A stretch of DNA of 64,000 nucleotides, from assembly GCF_040954835.1 (NCBI RefSeq), contig NC_090706.1, forward strand, positions 24,747,148-24,811,147. The letters run 5' to 3'. The DNA comes from Lepisosteus oculatus (Eukaryota > Chordata > Actinopteri > Semionotiformes > Lepisosteidae). Position 1 is the stretch's first letter. Each line of letters opens with the position of its first letter. Position numbers and translations under genes: made by a program. This document shows positions 12,201 to 22,217 of this stretch, one piece after another. The notes beneath the pieces were generated by a model. That model saw only the letters and a program-made list of their open reading frames with translations, was not told the DNA's origin and did no database searches.

Positions 12201-15200
12201 CATTTTCAGATGAGAGCCACTTGCATCACCATACTGTATAAATACTGCAGTACAACAAAATTGAAACAAAACTAAAGTCCAATGAAATATCGCTCCTGTG
12301 ATCTTTTGTTCTTTATCTTTATTCTCAAACAGTCTAAACATTCTGTATAACATACCCCATGTTTCAAATTTAATAACATAGCATATTCATATACTACTTC
12401 ACCCATGCAGTGTACAGTATATCTGCCATTCAGGAAGTCACGGATAAACAGAGAGGGCGTTGTTCCTAGAGGAGGATCAGAGATAATTGTTTTTTAACAT
12501 TTACAGATACAGCTGGGTTTGCCGTTGTTGTAGACAAGGGGTCAGGACCATGCTAGTCTTGGGGCTTTGGTTGGAATTAGGACTAGGCTTGTCGTCTGAC
12601 ATAGAAGTAATTTTAGAAGAGGTTTTGACCAGGATTTACTTGAAGTTACATTTATTAATTACATTAAAACTACGTTTAGCAAAGGATAACATTACATTCA
12701 TGTTAGGCATAGGATTAGGATTAGGATCTGACTGGTGTTGGGTTCGAATTAAATTACAAGTTTAGGTTGGTTAAGAATGAGAATAAAGGTTAGGCTTCTG
12801 GGTTCTGGTTTCATTTTAAAAACATCACTGTTGCAATGCAGCAGGTGAAATAAATGGGTAGATTGACTCCTATTATTATTCATACCACAAGAAGACTTTA
12901 TACAACAGAAAAGCATTTTTGAGTTGATTTTAAACTTCTAAATAGTTCTAAAACTATTCTAAAATTAGAAAACCGTTCTAAAATTAGAAGTACTATTCCA
13001 GGGAAATATTGGAGGGATCAAGGCATCACAGATTTCAAAGATGTTGGTCAGTGCAGTATTAAATACTTTATTTATTAAACTTTGGGTAGCTACAGTAGCA
13101 AAAAACAGATAAGTTAATGACATGCACAGAATGGAGTCTTAGGTATTTCAGATGACACACATTTCTCCACAGCAAAGACTGAACAGCAGGAAAAGGAAAC
13201 CTTGAAATGAGACTTCAGGGACACAATTGAAATTGTTCTATACCTTTAGACACAATGCAAAAGAAACACTCATAGCGAAGTACTGTACATTGAAATAAGA
13301 AAATAATGCTGCTATTAAAAAGGATTTAAAATACCTTCCTGACACTTTTTGCCTCTGAATTCTGTAATGTGTTGACTGAGGGTATTTGAAATATAAGCCA
13401 GGGAGATGAAAACATTGCCGTGACTAATTTCTTGGCCAAGTCTGATCTGGTAATTCCCTACCTTAATTTTTCTTTGGTTTTATTGTTTCATTGTCATGTA
13501 TGGGCTTTCTGATGCCAAATAAAATAAACCCAGTTAAGATGCTGAAGATATTCTATTTTAGATTTTTATTAAATATTTTACAGTTAAACAGAGAGGATGA
13601 AACTAAAAGCTACATGGGCTCACTTCTGCTGTTTTAATAAAAGGAGAGTGCATTTTTGACCTTTTGCACTGCTTGTGCATGACTAACAAGGCAAACCAGG
13701 GACAAGCATAAACATCAACGTCTGGAACCATTTGGACATCTGGAATGACTTTAGTAAAATAAATGAGTGGGTAGTAGATATGCAGGATTTAGCAATTCTG
13801 TCATAGCTCTTAGAAAACACAGCTACCTGTAACAAAACTGGTGTTTTCTCCTGGGTTTATTGGGTGATATAAATGGAAATCTTAAGATTAGCCAAGCGAT
13901 CTTCAGAGTGACTTTAATTGAGCATGTATTTTATGTGCTGAAAAAAAAATGGAAGTTACAACACCCTCGAAAAAGGTAAGAGTGACTGCAGCAGAACATC
14001 TCAAATAATTACAAGAAGAGTCAATGGATCACAGACCTTGTACAGATTTTGCCTCAAAGGGATATGCATACAAATACTGCCTTCCATTCTAAAATGTACA
14101 TAAAATTAATGTGTCCAAAACATATGGTTATTTGCTTTCTGGGCTGAGCACAAAGTATGTTTTTGTTCTGATACGATCAAATGTATGCATGGAATTAGCC
14201 AAAAAGAAAATGTACAGAATATTATATTGAATATATCGTTCCTTTCAATCTCATGGTCATAAATTACTTGACTGTAAAGTTTTAAAGCCTTTTTTTGGAG
14301 GCACTTTATAAACCATAGTGTAGATTATAATAGACAAAAATTAAAAAGGGTGTTTATAGTAAATTATGCATCAAATATTAATAGCTATTGTGCAAAAATA
14401 AAATGTTATCTACAGTAGTACATTGACATACTTCAATGTTGTTGATGGCCAGGAAACCATCAGAACCCATTAGAAAGTGCCACTCAAATTCAGGGCCTTC
14501 ATGTAAGTATAGGCAATAACGCCAGATTTTTACCCATGTGGTTAACTCTATGGTTTCTGAGAAGGAAATCCCACATGACAAGAGCATAGGAATTATGATG
14601 GCTGCTCATGGTCTAGTCCTCTTGCAAGATGGTAGTCCAGGTTCACTTTATATCAGTTTACAATCTCTATGTGCTAGCTAATTATGCAGCAGAGATCCTG
14701 TGAATGGCCCTGCTGTAAATACAGGAGTTAAGATAACCATTGTGTGCTGTTGTTAGGATAAACAACAGTGCAAAATGGTCTCTTTGGGTGTGTAAATGCT
14801 CAGAAGCTTTGGTTTCATTCTTTTCATCTCATTCCTCTCCTCAGCAAATGTTTTCTGGAAAAATATTCAAAGGTATTTCTTTAGTCCTCTAATGATCTCC
14901 TGGATCTCTAGTTTTCCTTTTAATTTAAGAGTATGCTAATTTACTTACTCATAAATGCCCTTTCGTGGTTCAGACGTTTACCATTTCATCCGCAGTTACT
15001 CAGGTGTATCCTGTGACCTTACTGCATGTTGTTTTAATGAGCTGGTGGCCTCTCGGCATCCCTTGTCAAACTGGCATAGTGATTACACACGTCAGCCCTG
15101 CTTAGCAATGTCTCGCTCAGCCTGCCATTGCAATCGCGCCTGGCCCAGTGAACCGTGACCGTGAAGTGAAAGGGTCACTTCCTAATCATAGCTCTTTACA

Positions 15201-15306
15201 AGCACAGCACGGTCATTTTCTGAGCAGCTGGTCGGCTGCAATAAATAATTTTCATAATGAGAGCTAAAGTGTATTTTTGACTAAAAAAAAATCACCTGAA
15301 ATTACT
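6251..15306. other. Nine kb of AT-rich intergenic sequence, no gene recognised
   Basis: Only short frames occur, none with a recognisable domain. Small local features are a CA run near 6499, a TA run near 10784, a degenerate TTAGG-type minisatellite at about 12520-12800, and a local repeat of TTCTAAAA-like units at about 12936-12995. No exon with paired splice sites and protein similarity was found. Confidence 0.5.
12520..12800 (+). repeat. Degenerate TTAGG-like minisatellite
   Basis: Recurrent TTAGG, GGATTAGGATTAGG and GGTTAGG units are scattered through this block, best seen at 12710-12727. They give an apparent Leu/Gly-rich 92-codon frame (12487-12765), which is therefore unlikely to be a gene. 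It resembles decayed telomere-like satellite rather than a perfect interstitial telomere array. Confidence 0.45.
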
Positions 15307-15822
15307 TAAATTAATAATTAATAATTAACTAATGTGACTCCCCTCCACCACCACCAATGTGCAGCATCCACACAGATGATGTGATGGCAGCCATAGTGCG
15401 CCAGATATCAGTGGGGAGGAGAGCAGAGTAATGAAGCCAGTTTATAGATGGGGATTATTAGGATGCCAAGATTGGTAAGGGCCAAAGGGAAATTTGGCCA
15501 GGACGCTGGGGTTACGCCCCTACTCTTTTCAAGAAACACCCTGGGATTTTTAATGACCACAGAGAGTCAGGACCTCGGTTTTACATCTCATCCGAAGGAC
15601 GGCACCTGTTTACAGTATAGTGTCCCCGTCCCTATACTGGGGCATTAGGACCCACATAGACCACAGGGTGAGCACTCCCTGCTGGCCCCACTAACACCTC
15701 ATCCAGCAGCAACCTTAGTTTTTCCCAGGAGGTCTCCCATCCAGGTACTGACCAGGCTCATACCTGCTTAGTTTCAGTGGGTTACCAGTTGTGAGTTGCA
15801 GGGTGATATGGCTGCTGGCTAA
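15307..15822 (-). repeat. 5S-rRNA-derived SINE (SINE3 type), minus strand
   Basis: Read on the minus strand, the right end starts with a 5S-rRNA-like head: GCCATATCACCCTGCAA, then GAAACTAAGCAGGTATGAGC, then CTGGTCAGTACCTGGATGGG, then AGACCTCCTGGGAA. These are the internal promoter region of a 5S gene with SINE-specific changes. A body of about 350 bp follows, including ACCGAGGTCCTGACTCTCTG, and the copy ends in AT-rich (ATTAATA) sequence. It lacks the LINE-like tail present in the copies at 32891 and 39113, so its 3' end is deleted. Confidence 0.85.
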
Positions 15823-17049
15823 TATATTTTATATTCTCTTGGAAGATGTACAATACTGACAAAGTGTTATATGCATTTTTCCAATATGGAGATATCAATC
15901 CCAACTAAAAGCAATTGTTTTGGCATTTTTTGTAAATAAAGATTGTCTGGAATTGAATTCTTCTGGATGCCCGAAGTCCTCTGTGTTTTGCATACTATAG
16001 GTAGCACAACATTAAACAGTAACAAACATTAAAAGTTAACTACATTTAACAATCGCATGTACTTTACACTTTACAAGTGTTTTAAATTTTAAATCTTTCG
16101 TTTGTACCCTATTAACAAGCTACGGACTGCTGAACGGTGAAAACCTGTGTGCCTTTTTTTCCCATATAAATTGCTTTTCGCATGCTCAACAAAAATCAAA
16201 ATAGATCAACGTTCTCTCCTCCTCTTGAAAAACAGAAGGAAACGTGGCATGCTCTTCGCTTCTTTTGCATTCAAAACTAAGTTGGGATGGCCCTTCCGTT
16301 TGGAACTGTTCCGTTTGGAACTGTTCTGCTTTTGGGTACAGTTATTATAATTAAGGATAAAAAGTAAAAAAAAATGGCACTTAGCTCTGCCGAAGTTAAT
16401 ACAAGTAATATATGTATTTTATTACACATTGCTAAAACATTGGTGTATATATAGATTATATCATTTACATCCTACATTAGTTTAACAAGTACTTGAAATC
16501 AGAGCCTGTATAACTGCCACTGCAGTATATACCGTAGCTATTTCATTAAAAAGGGAATTGCAGTACGCATTGTGCATTAGTATTATTGTGCCACCTACAG
16601 GTGAAAATGATTATATCAACATTTGCGGAAGTACTGGAATTGACTGCAACCAATGCATCTACTAGTAACCTGTTACTAAAGTATGTGAATATCACAGAAA
16701 TAAACTGGATGATGTGTTGATAAAGTTGCAATATTTATCATGCTGTTTCTTTTGTGGTGTAAATTCAGCACTCCCAATGGAAACGAACAGAAAAGAACTT
16801 CCTCTAAAGTATGATAATAATATTTTAATTGTTTAGCAGGGCAGAATTGTAAAATTAGACCCCAAAGAGCAGATTGAATTATTGTTTCTGCAATAGAAAG
16901 GAACATTTCCTGCAACATTGAAATGATTAAATAACTGCTTTAGAATAAAAGAGTCTTGTACATTCAATGTTTGGATGACTATACCAGACTTCCTTTAATA
17001 ATATTAATATTTTTAAAAATCTAAATAGTTCATACTTCTTATGCAGACA
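15823..17049. other. Intergenic, holds the first copy of an 86-bp duplication
   Basis: AT-rich sequence without a recognisable gene. It contains one unit of the exact 86-bp repeat (16677-16762) and a small tandem duplication of CCGTTTGGAACTGTT near 16296-16325. Confidence 0.5.
16677..16762 (+). repeat. Exact 86-bp direct repeat, copy 1
   Basis: Runs from TAAAGTATGTGAATATCACA to TTTTGTGGTGTAA and is identical, base for base, to 18438-18523. The flanking sequences differ at once on both sides. Confidence 0.9.
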
Positions 17050-17345
17050 TCTCTGGAGCCCTGGGTTCAATGCCAGAACTGGAATACTGTCTGCATGGAG
17101 TTTGTATGCTCTCCCCATGTTCATATGGGTTTCCTCCCACAGTCCAAAGACCCACTGGTTGGTTAACTGGCTTCAGGGAACATTAGCCCTGGTGTGATAT
17201 TGTGGCTGTCTCTGTGTGTACAGTATGTGTGCCCTGCGATGGACTAGCATCCAATCCAGGATGTACCCTCCCTTGCGCCTGTTGCTTGTCGGGGTAGACT
17301 CTGGCTCCTTCTTGACCCTGAAACAGTTAGAAAATGAATGGATAT
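17050..17345 (+). repeat. V-SINE copy, plus strand
   Basis: Contains a B-box-like GGGTTCAATGCC followed by the V-SINE central block GCATGGAGTTTGTATGCTCT ... GGGTTTCCTCCCACAGTCCA. It then has the 'GCCCTGCGATGGACTAGCAT' segment and ends in an AATGAATGGATATATG tail. This order matches DANA/V-SINE type elements of fishes, with a tRNA-derived head and a conserved central V domain (family knowledge). Confidence 0.75.
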
Positions 17346-17624
17346 ATGCATCTCCTATATTGTACGAACGCCTTTGCTTGTTTTACACATTAAATGCTTA
17401 AACATCATAAATGAACCCCATCCTACAGCTAAGACTACAGAAAATAAATTCTACATAGCCTGATGACAGTGATATATTTTTATTGTTTCAATCTCTATAG
17501 TTATATAATATAACATGTACATTTTTATTATGAAAACTGTTTTATCAATTAAACTAAAGCAGCTAGTGCTTAAATAGGCTTGTTTTAGTAACTACTACAG
17601 TAACTATGAGATGTGTCAAATGGC

Positions 17625-18149
17625 TGTCACGGGAGCCGGTTCTGTCTACAGTGAAATAGTTTGTTTAAAGACCCTATGTGTGATGGTATGATCCGGAAGT
17701 GTCTGGAGAAGTACATCAGGGAAGGAACTGCGAGGTAAGGTCGGGATGACAGACAGGGGGCGGTGACGGTGGTGATCAGGTGTACAGGGAAAGGCCGAGG
17801 TGACAAATCCAATAAGGTCCAAAGGGATAGTAAGCTCAGTCCATTGCCAGGAGGTCCATCCGAGATGAACACAGGAACAGGGAAGTAGGAACACGAAAGG
17901 GTAAAACCATAACAGGGCAGGGTGCTCCGAGCCCCAGACTCAGAGGTCAGGACGACTGGGAATAAGGCCTTCTCCTGAGCCAGGTGGATAGGCAGGCCTT
18001 CAGACGTCTGTCTTCCAAAGCTGAGCCGGAACTACAGAGACACCGGGCTTAAATATGGGAAAGGATGAGACACAGGTGAAACTACTAAACTAAGATCAAT
18101 ACAGAAAAGCGTAGGAGCACCCTCTAGAGGAGGGATGACGACCGTGCCA
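17625..18149 (-). mobile_element. Solo LTR of a retrotransposon, minus strand
   Basis: A 525-bp GC-richer block bounded by TGTCACG on the left and ...GACCGTGCCA on the right (a decayed CGTGACA). It is flanked by ATGGC (17620-17624) and ATAGC (18150-18154), a 5-bp target duplication with one substitution. On the minus strand a TATTTAAGCCC-like promoter lies about 90-100 bp from the 5' end. There is no internal gag-pol, so this is a solo LTR, probably of Ty3/gypsy type. It shares end sequences and a CCAAAGCTGAG motif with the LTR at 21325-21825. It sits inside the 3' tip of a CR1-like LINE remnant. Confidence 0.8.
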
Positions 18150-18190
18150 ATAGCTTGCTCTTGTTTGTAATCTTTCTTATGTTCTTAAGT
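18150..18190 (+). repeat. 3' tip of a CR1-like LINE, interrupted by the solo LTR
   Basis: GCTCTTGTTTGTAATCTTTC followed by TTATGTTCTTA is the typical end of a CR1-like LINE in non-teleost fishes, where it is preceded by a CGAATGGCC-type segment. That preceding segment appears as GTCAAATGGC just left of the LTR at 17615-17624, so the LTR split this tip. Confidence 0.5.
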
Positions 18191-20196
18191 GTGTTTCTCT
18201 GTCGAAGATTTCAGCAGCTATTGGGACATTCCCACTTGAAGTACAACCATGGATTCACTATGCTCTGTTAGATGACCATGGTCAAATTATTTAGTATATC
18301 TCTGTTTACAGGACAGAGACTTTCTAACTGTGAATTTCTGTGAATTTGGCTTACTGTATCTTCCTTACTAGTACTGTTCCACTCAATACATGGGGTCAAC
18401 TGAACGTTGTGTGAGCAATGTGTTTAGCAGCAGCACATAAAGTATGTGAATATCACAGAAATAAACTGGATGATGTGTTGATAAAGTTGCAATATTTATC
18501 ATGCTGTTTCTTTTGTGGTGTAATATAGAAAGAAATTAACACATACTTCATATAATATAATTCATAACGAAGCACAAAACCTTTTATGATAACCATATGT
18601 AAAGAAATGTCCTCTGTGAAACTATTACCTGGGCCAAGAAATATTCTTGTTTATGTTGTTTGCTTTTTTCAAGAAAGTTCAAGTTGGAAGTAAGTTTGTT
18701 ACTTTGTTTTAGTTTGTTTTGTTTTTAGCCCATAAACACTGCTGTACACACTCAAATAGCCATCCTACATTAATCTTAAAAATAAATCAAACTTGCAGCT
18801 ATTGTGTATTTGTGAAATTAATGTTCCAGTCTATTAATATTTATTTTTATTGTATCATGGGAATGTTTCACATCATTCTCTGAATATATTGTTTACATGG
18901 CGGGATGAATATATGTATTCACAATATACAGTATTTCAAATACTAATAGAATATTACTATTTGCCTTGTATCACAGAAAAGATTATTATTTGAACGTTCT
19001 GGAATTATCTCCTTCCATTGCTGAAGAGCTCCCAGAATCTGAGTATGGGTTAAGGACATGAGGATGCACAGATAACAAGATTTTCACTGTTCATCAACTG
19101 TTCGAAAAAATGTTGGGAACAACACCAGGCTCTGTGTATGGCCTTCTTTGACTTCGCAAAATCCTTCTATTCATTGTGAAGCACTGTGGAGGATCTTTTC
19201 TGAAAAGCATCATGATTCTTTGCCAGCTTGAGAATTGATTCCATCTTCATGTGAGAAATGATCCTAAAACTTGTCTTCAAACAGCTTGTAATGGATAAGT
19301 GTGCAAGCAAAGCTGTGGCATTGTCTCTAGACATGTTTTCCATACTGTATACTTTACTGCAATGCTACTGTACATCTGGCCACCACAAAGCTCCCATTAA
19401 CTTCTTTGGGCTAGCCATGTCATCCAGACATCTGACTCAAGACTTCCAAAGCAACAAACGCAGGATGAGGGCAGAGAAAAGATGTCCTCAAGGTTTACAG
19501 GTAGAGGTGCAACTGTGACAAGATTCCCTTCCAGTTACTCATGGACTCTGGGCTTTCACAGCCACAGCACCACTCCCTACACAGTGGATAACTCTGCTTC
19601 GGCAAAGGACTGGAGCCTCTACACTGTCTGGATTTCAAAGGCCACTGATGTCGCCTCTGTCACCTGCTCAGCCCACCGAGTTCTGTTACAAAACATTGTC
19701 ATCTTCTCACGGAAGGCTATTTGCCAAAACTCAGCCTTCCCAAGACTCAGGCGGAGAAAGAGTTTGCATTAGGGATCTCAGCATTTCATAACCCCGTGGC
19801 AACGACAGTTCAGTAGAGACAACATCATCCAAGGACAGAATGCTTTGTGAATACTTGGAATACTTGGAGAGAAAAGTTTGGCTTAACCCACTTCCATAAT
19901 GGGTGGCCTTCCAGCCATTGGACGAAGAGGCTTGAATTCAATTTATGTAGCTAGTTTGGCAAGAATGGTGATTAGGAGAAGCTATGTACAAATGACTTCT
20001 TGTTGTCATGCCTCCTGAACAGCATTTAATAATGTCCATGAAAAGTAAGTGGTAGAATTAGGCTATCAGCCACCCAGGGCCAGCCTTTCTAAGATGGAGC
20101 CCATGCCTTAACTGCTACAGGGTGTGTCTGTACTGGATTAGCCTTACAATTCACCTTCAGATCAATCAATGAGGAGATCATGGAAAACAACCATAC
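18191..20196. other. Intergenic, nothing recognised except the 86-bp repeat
   Basis: Two overlapping plus frames at 19258-19772 (86 and 96 codons) show no recognisable domain. The part 19020-20100 has a more even base composition than its surroundings and could be an old repeat of unknown type. Confidence 0.4.
18438..18523 (+). repeat. Exact 86-bp direct repeat, copy 2
   Basis: Identical to 16677-16762, which lies 1761 bp to the left in the same orientation. The sequence between the copies (a V-SINE, a solo LTR and unique DNA) is not itself repeated. Confidence 0.9.
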
Positions 20197-20348
20197 TGTT
20201 ACGAATCCCTGATGGAGACATATGATGATCCTGTGCAGACGCCGGTGTGGGTAGTTGACAAGGCGGGCGAACAATCCAATTTGATAGGCGAGTTCGTGGT
20301 CCAAAGGAAAATGGTGTATAAGAATCCAGGAAGTATGATCAAAGCGAA

Positions 20349-21224
20349 TGTTACGTCCCAGTGTGTGTTCTGTGTGTGTTTTTTCTGTTATGTCCACACT
20401 GTTGACCCTTGATTGTTCTCCCTTCCCCATTGGCCAACCATCACACCACTGTTTCAATATGATGTCATCATCAAACAGCCCTCAGCCAATCAGAACACAT
20501 CTTATTCACTATATAACATGGAGGCTTTCAGAAAGAAGAGGCCTTTTGTTTGACTTCGGTCCCGTTCGGTTTTGGTTATCGCTTTGCTTCGCTCCTGGTT
20601 ATTGCTTCGGCTTCGTTTGTTGGTTTGTTTTGCTTTGTGTGTGTGTATTTTCGTATAGCTTTGGCTTTGTTGTTTTGTTGGATTTACGTTAGTTTCTTTG
20701 TACTTTCGTTTGCTTGTGTGTTCATCCTTGTTTTGTCATTACCTTGCCCCAGTGTTACATGTTCAACTTTTGTGTTCTTTTTGTACCCTGCTCCTATTTA
20801 TTACTCTTGTTTTCCCTTATTTGTCTTCCTGGTTCACTTGTGTTTTTGTGTGAACTTTTGTATATAAGGTTAGTTTAGGTTGTTGGGTACACTTACACAC
20901 TTAGTTGATTTTGTATTAGTACACTAGTTTAGTACGGGTGAGTGCCGTTTGTCTTGTATGGTTTTGGGTAGTCAGTGCAGGTTAGCTAGGGTGTTGAAGA
21001 CACCGAAGACTGTGTGTTTTGGGGTTTCTTTTGTAGTCAGATTAGCTTTCCGTCACTGTCCTAGCCAGCTCCATTTTGTTTGTTATTTTCTTTCCTTTGG
21101 CACCACTCTAGTTCCTTACCCTTGTTATCATACTTCCTAGTCCCTCACCAAAACCCCCCCTGCTTCCAAAATAATTATCCTAAATGTTACACCCCTTTTC
21201 CCCTAGACACTTGGGGTCGTAACA
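20349..21224 (+). mobile_element. Nested solo LTR, plus strand, perfect TSD
   Basis: An 876-bp block starting TGTTACG and ending CGTAACA, a perfect 7-bp inverted terminus with TG/CA ends. It is flanked by identical 5-bp duplications GCGAA (20344-20348 and 21225-21229). A TATA-like CACTATATAACA occurs at about 20508-20520. The strand is set by this TATA and by the pyrimidine-rich leader downstream. There is no coding sequence; the 122-, 114- and 105-codon frames overlapping it are artefacts of its T-rich, stop-poor composition. Confidence 0.85.
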
Positions 21225-21324
21225 GCGAACAATCCAAAGCAAGAGGCAAGTTCATGGTCAAAAGGAGTAAGGTAGGTTGGAATCCGGGGAGAACACAGGA
21301 TGCAAACAATCCGAGACGAGAGGC

Positions 21325-21825
21325 TGTCACGAACAGTTTTTTCAGGGCCCTATGCAGACAACACGATCCGAAGGGAAGTGAGGAATACATGAGGAAGGCA
21401 TGCTAGGGGCTGGAAGGAAAACGGGGGGGCATGTCCATGGTGCGCTAGTGTTCAGGGGAGGTGTGGCCAAGGCGAACAGTCCAAGGGAGTCCGATGCAAA
21501 TCCAAGAATGAAGCGAAAGTCCAAAGCCAGGTAATCCATCCTGACAGACACACAGAAGAATTAAAAACCGGAGGGAGCGGGATCCGGTGGAGTGTCGGGG
21601 GAATAAAGGGGGTAACAGGACCAGACGCTCCCTGATCCTGGACCCAGATGGTCTAGCCGCTCCTGGACTCACAGGTAGGCGGGCTTCCATATTCCAAAGC
21701 TGAGATAGGCAGGAACGTCTGGTTTATATAACACAGGGGGCTGGAATTGGAGACAGGTGCTGGAGATGAATGAAAACAAGGTAGGGCTGGAGCGTCCTTA
21801 AGGGGAGGGGTTTACGATCGTGACA
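21325..21825 (-). mobile_element. Nested solo LTR, minus strand
   Basis: A 501-bp block with TGTCACG at the left edge and CGATCGTGACA at the right edge, flanked by GAGGC (21320-21324) and GAGGT (21826-21830), a 5-bp duplication with one change. On the minus strand it begins TGTCACGATCGTAAACCCCT and has a TTATATAAACCAG promoter-like TATA at about 21724-21735. It is related to the solo LTR at 17625-18149. Confidence 0.8.
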
Positions 21826-21856
21826 GAGGTGAGGTCCAAAGTCGAAAAGGCAAAAG

Positions 21857-21927
21857 GAGTCCAGAGTCCAGAGTCCAGAGTCCAGAGTCCAGAGTCCAGA
21901 GTCCAGAGTCCAGAGTCCAGAGTCCAG
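21857..21927 (+). repeat. Heptamer tandem array (GAGTCCA)n, about 10 units
   Basis: About ten perfect head-to-tail GAGTCCA units inside the outer LTR. Since 21 is a multiple of both 3 and 7, all frames stay open and yield a spurious repetitive peptide. Confidence 0.95.
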
Positions 21928-22217
21928 AATATACAAGATACGGAAAAACGCCAGGTGGAGCTCTCAACGAGTAGACTCAATACCGAGCAGCAGGAAGCGG
22001 GTAAGGATGATATAAATAGTGCAGCGTGCCACACGGTAGAGCATGTACAGGTGGGTTAACACGTGCAGCGGTGCTTGTTATGATTAATCCGCTGCTGGTG
22101 CTGATTAGCTCGCTTATGAGTTGATCTCCGCTGGCTGGCGGTCGTGACACATACTTGACTGCAAGGAATGCTGAGAGAGAATGGGAAGTTAGAGTACATT
22201 TTGAAAGGAATTAGTAC

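Larger units (their letters stand above)
20197..22149 (-). mobile_element. Outer solo LTR (minus strand) carrying two nested LTRs
   Basis: On the minus strand it starts TGTCACGACCGCC (at 22149) and ends GGGATTCGTAACA (at 20197). A perfect 5-bp target duplication CATAC flanks it (20192-20196 and 22150-22154). Two younger LTRs with their own duplications interrupt it. Removing them leaves 20197-20348, 21230-21324 and 21831-22149, about 566 bp in all, a plausible solo LTR length. A heptamer array has expanded inside it. No gag, pol or primer-binding site is present. Confidence 0.8.

Noticed and set aside
12700..12730. Interstitial telomere repeat
   Set aside because: Units are GGATTA-like, few and irregular, not a TTAGGG array.
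12487..12765. 92-codon Leu/Gly-rich protein
   Set aside because: It follows from degenerate TTAGG repeats; no domain or splice support.
15730..15822. A 5S rRNA gene on the minus strand
   Set aside because: Only the head resembles 5S, it is diverged, and it is fused to a repeated SINE body; three other copies have the same fusion.
20348..20867. Overlapping 114- and 105-codon plus frames, hydrophobic, possible membrane protein
   Set aside because: They lie inside a solo LTR with clear target duplications; the T-rich leader creates Phe/Leu/Val-rich frames without real coding signal.
21857..21927. Short regular repeats that might suggest a CRISPR-like array
   Set aside because: The units are contiguous 7-mers without spacers, in vertebrate DNA; it is a minisatellite.
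21820..22059. Repetitive VQSPESR peptide on the plus strand and its minus counterpart
   Set aside because: Produced by the heptamer array inside the outer LTR; no start context or homology.
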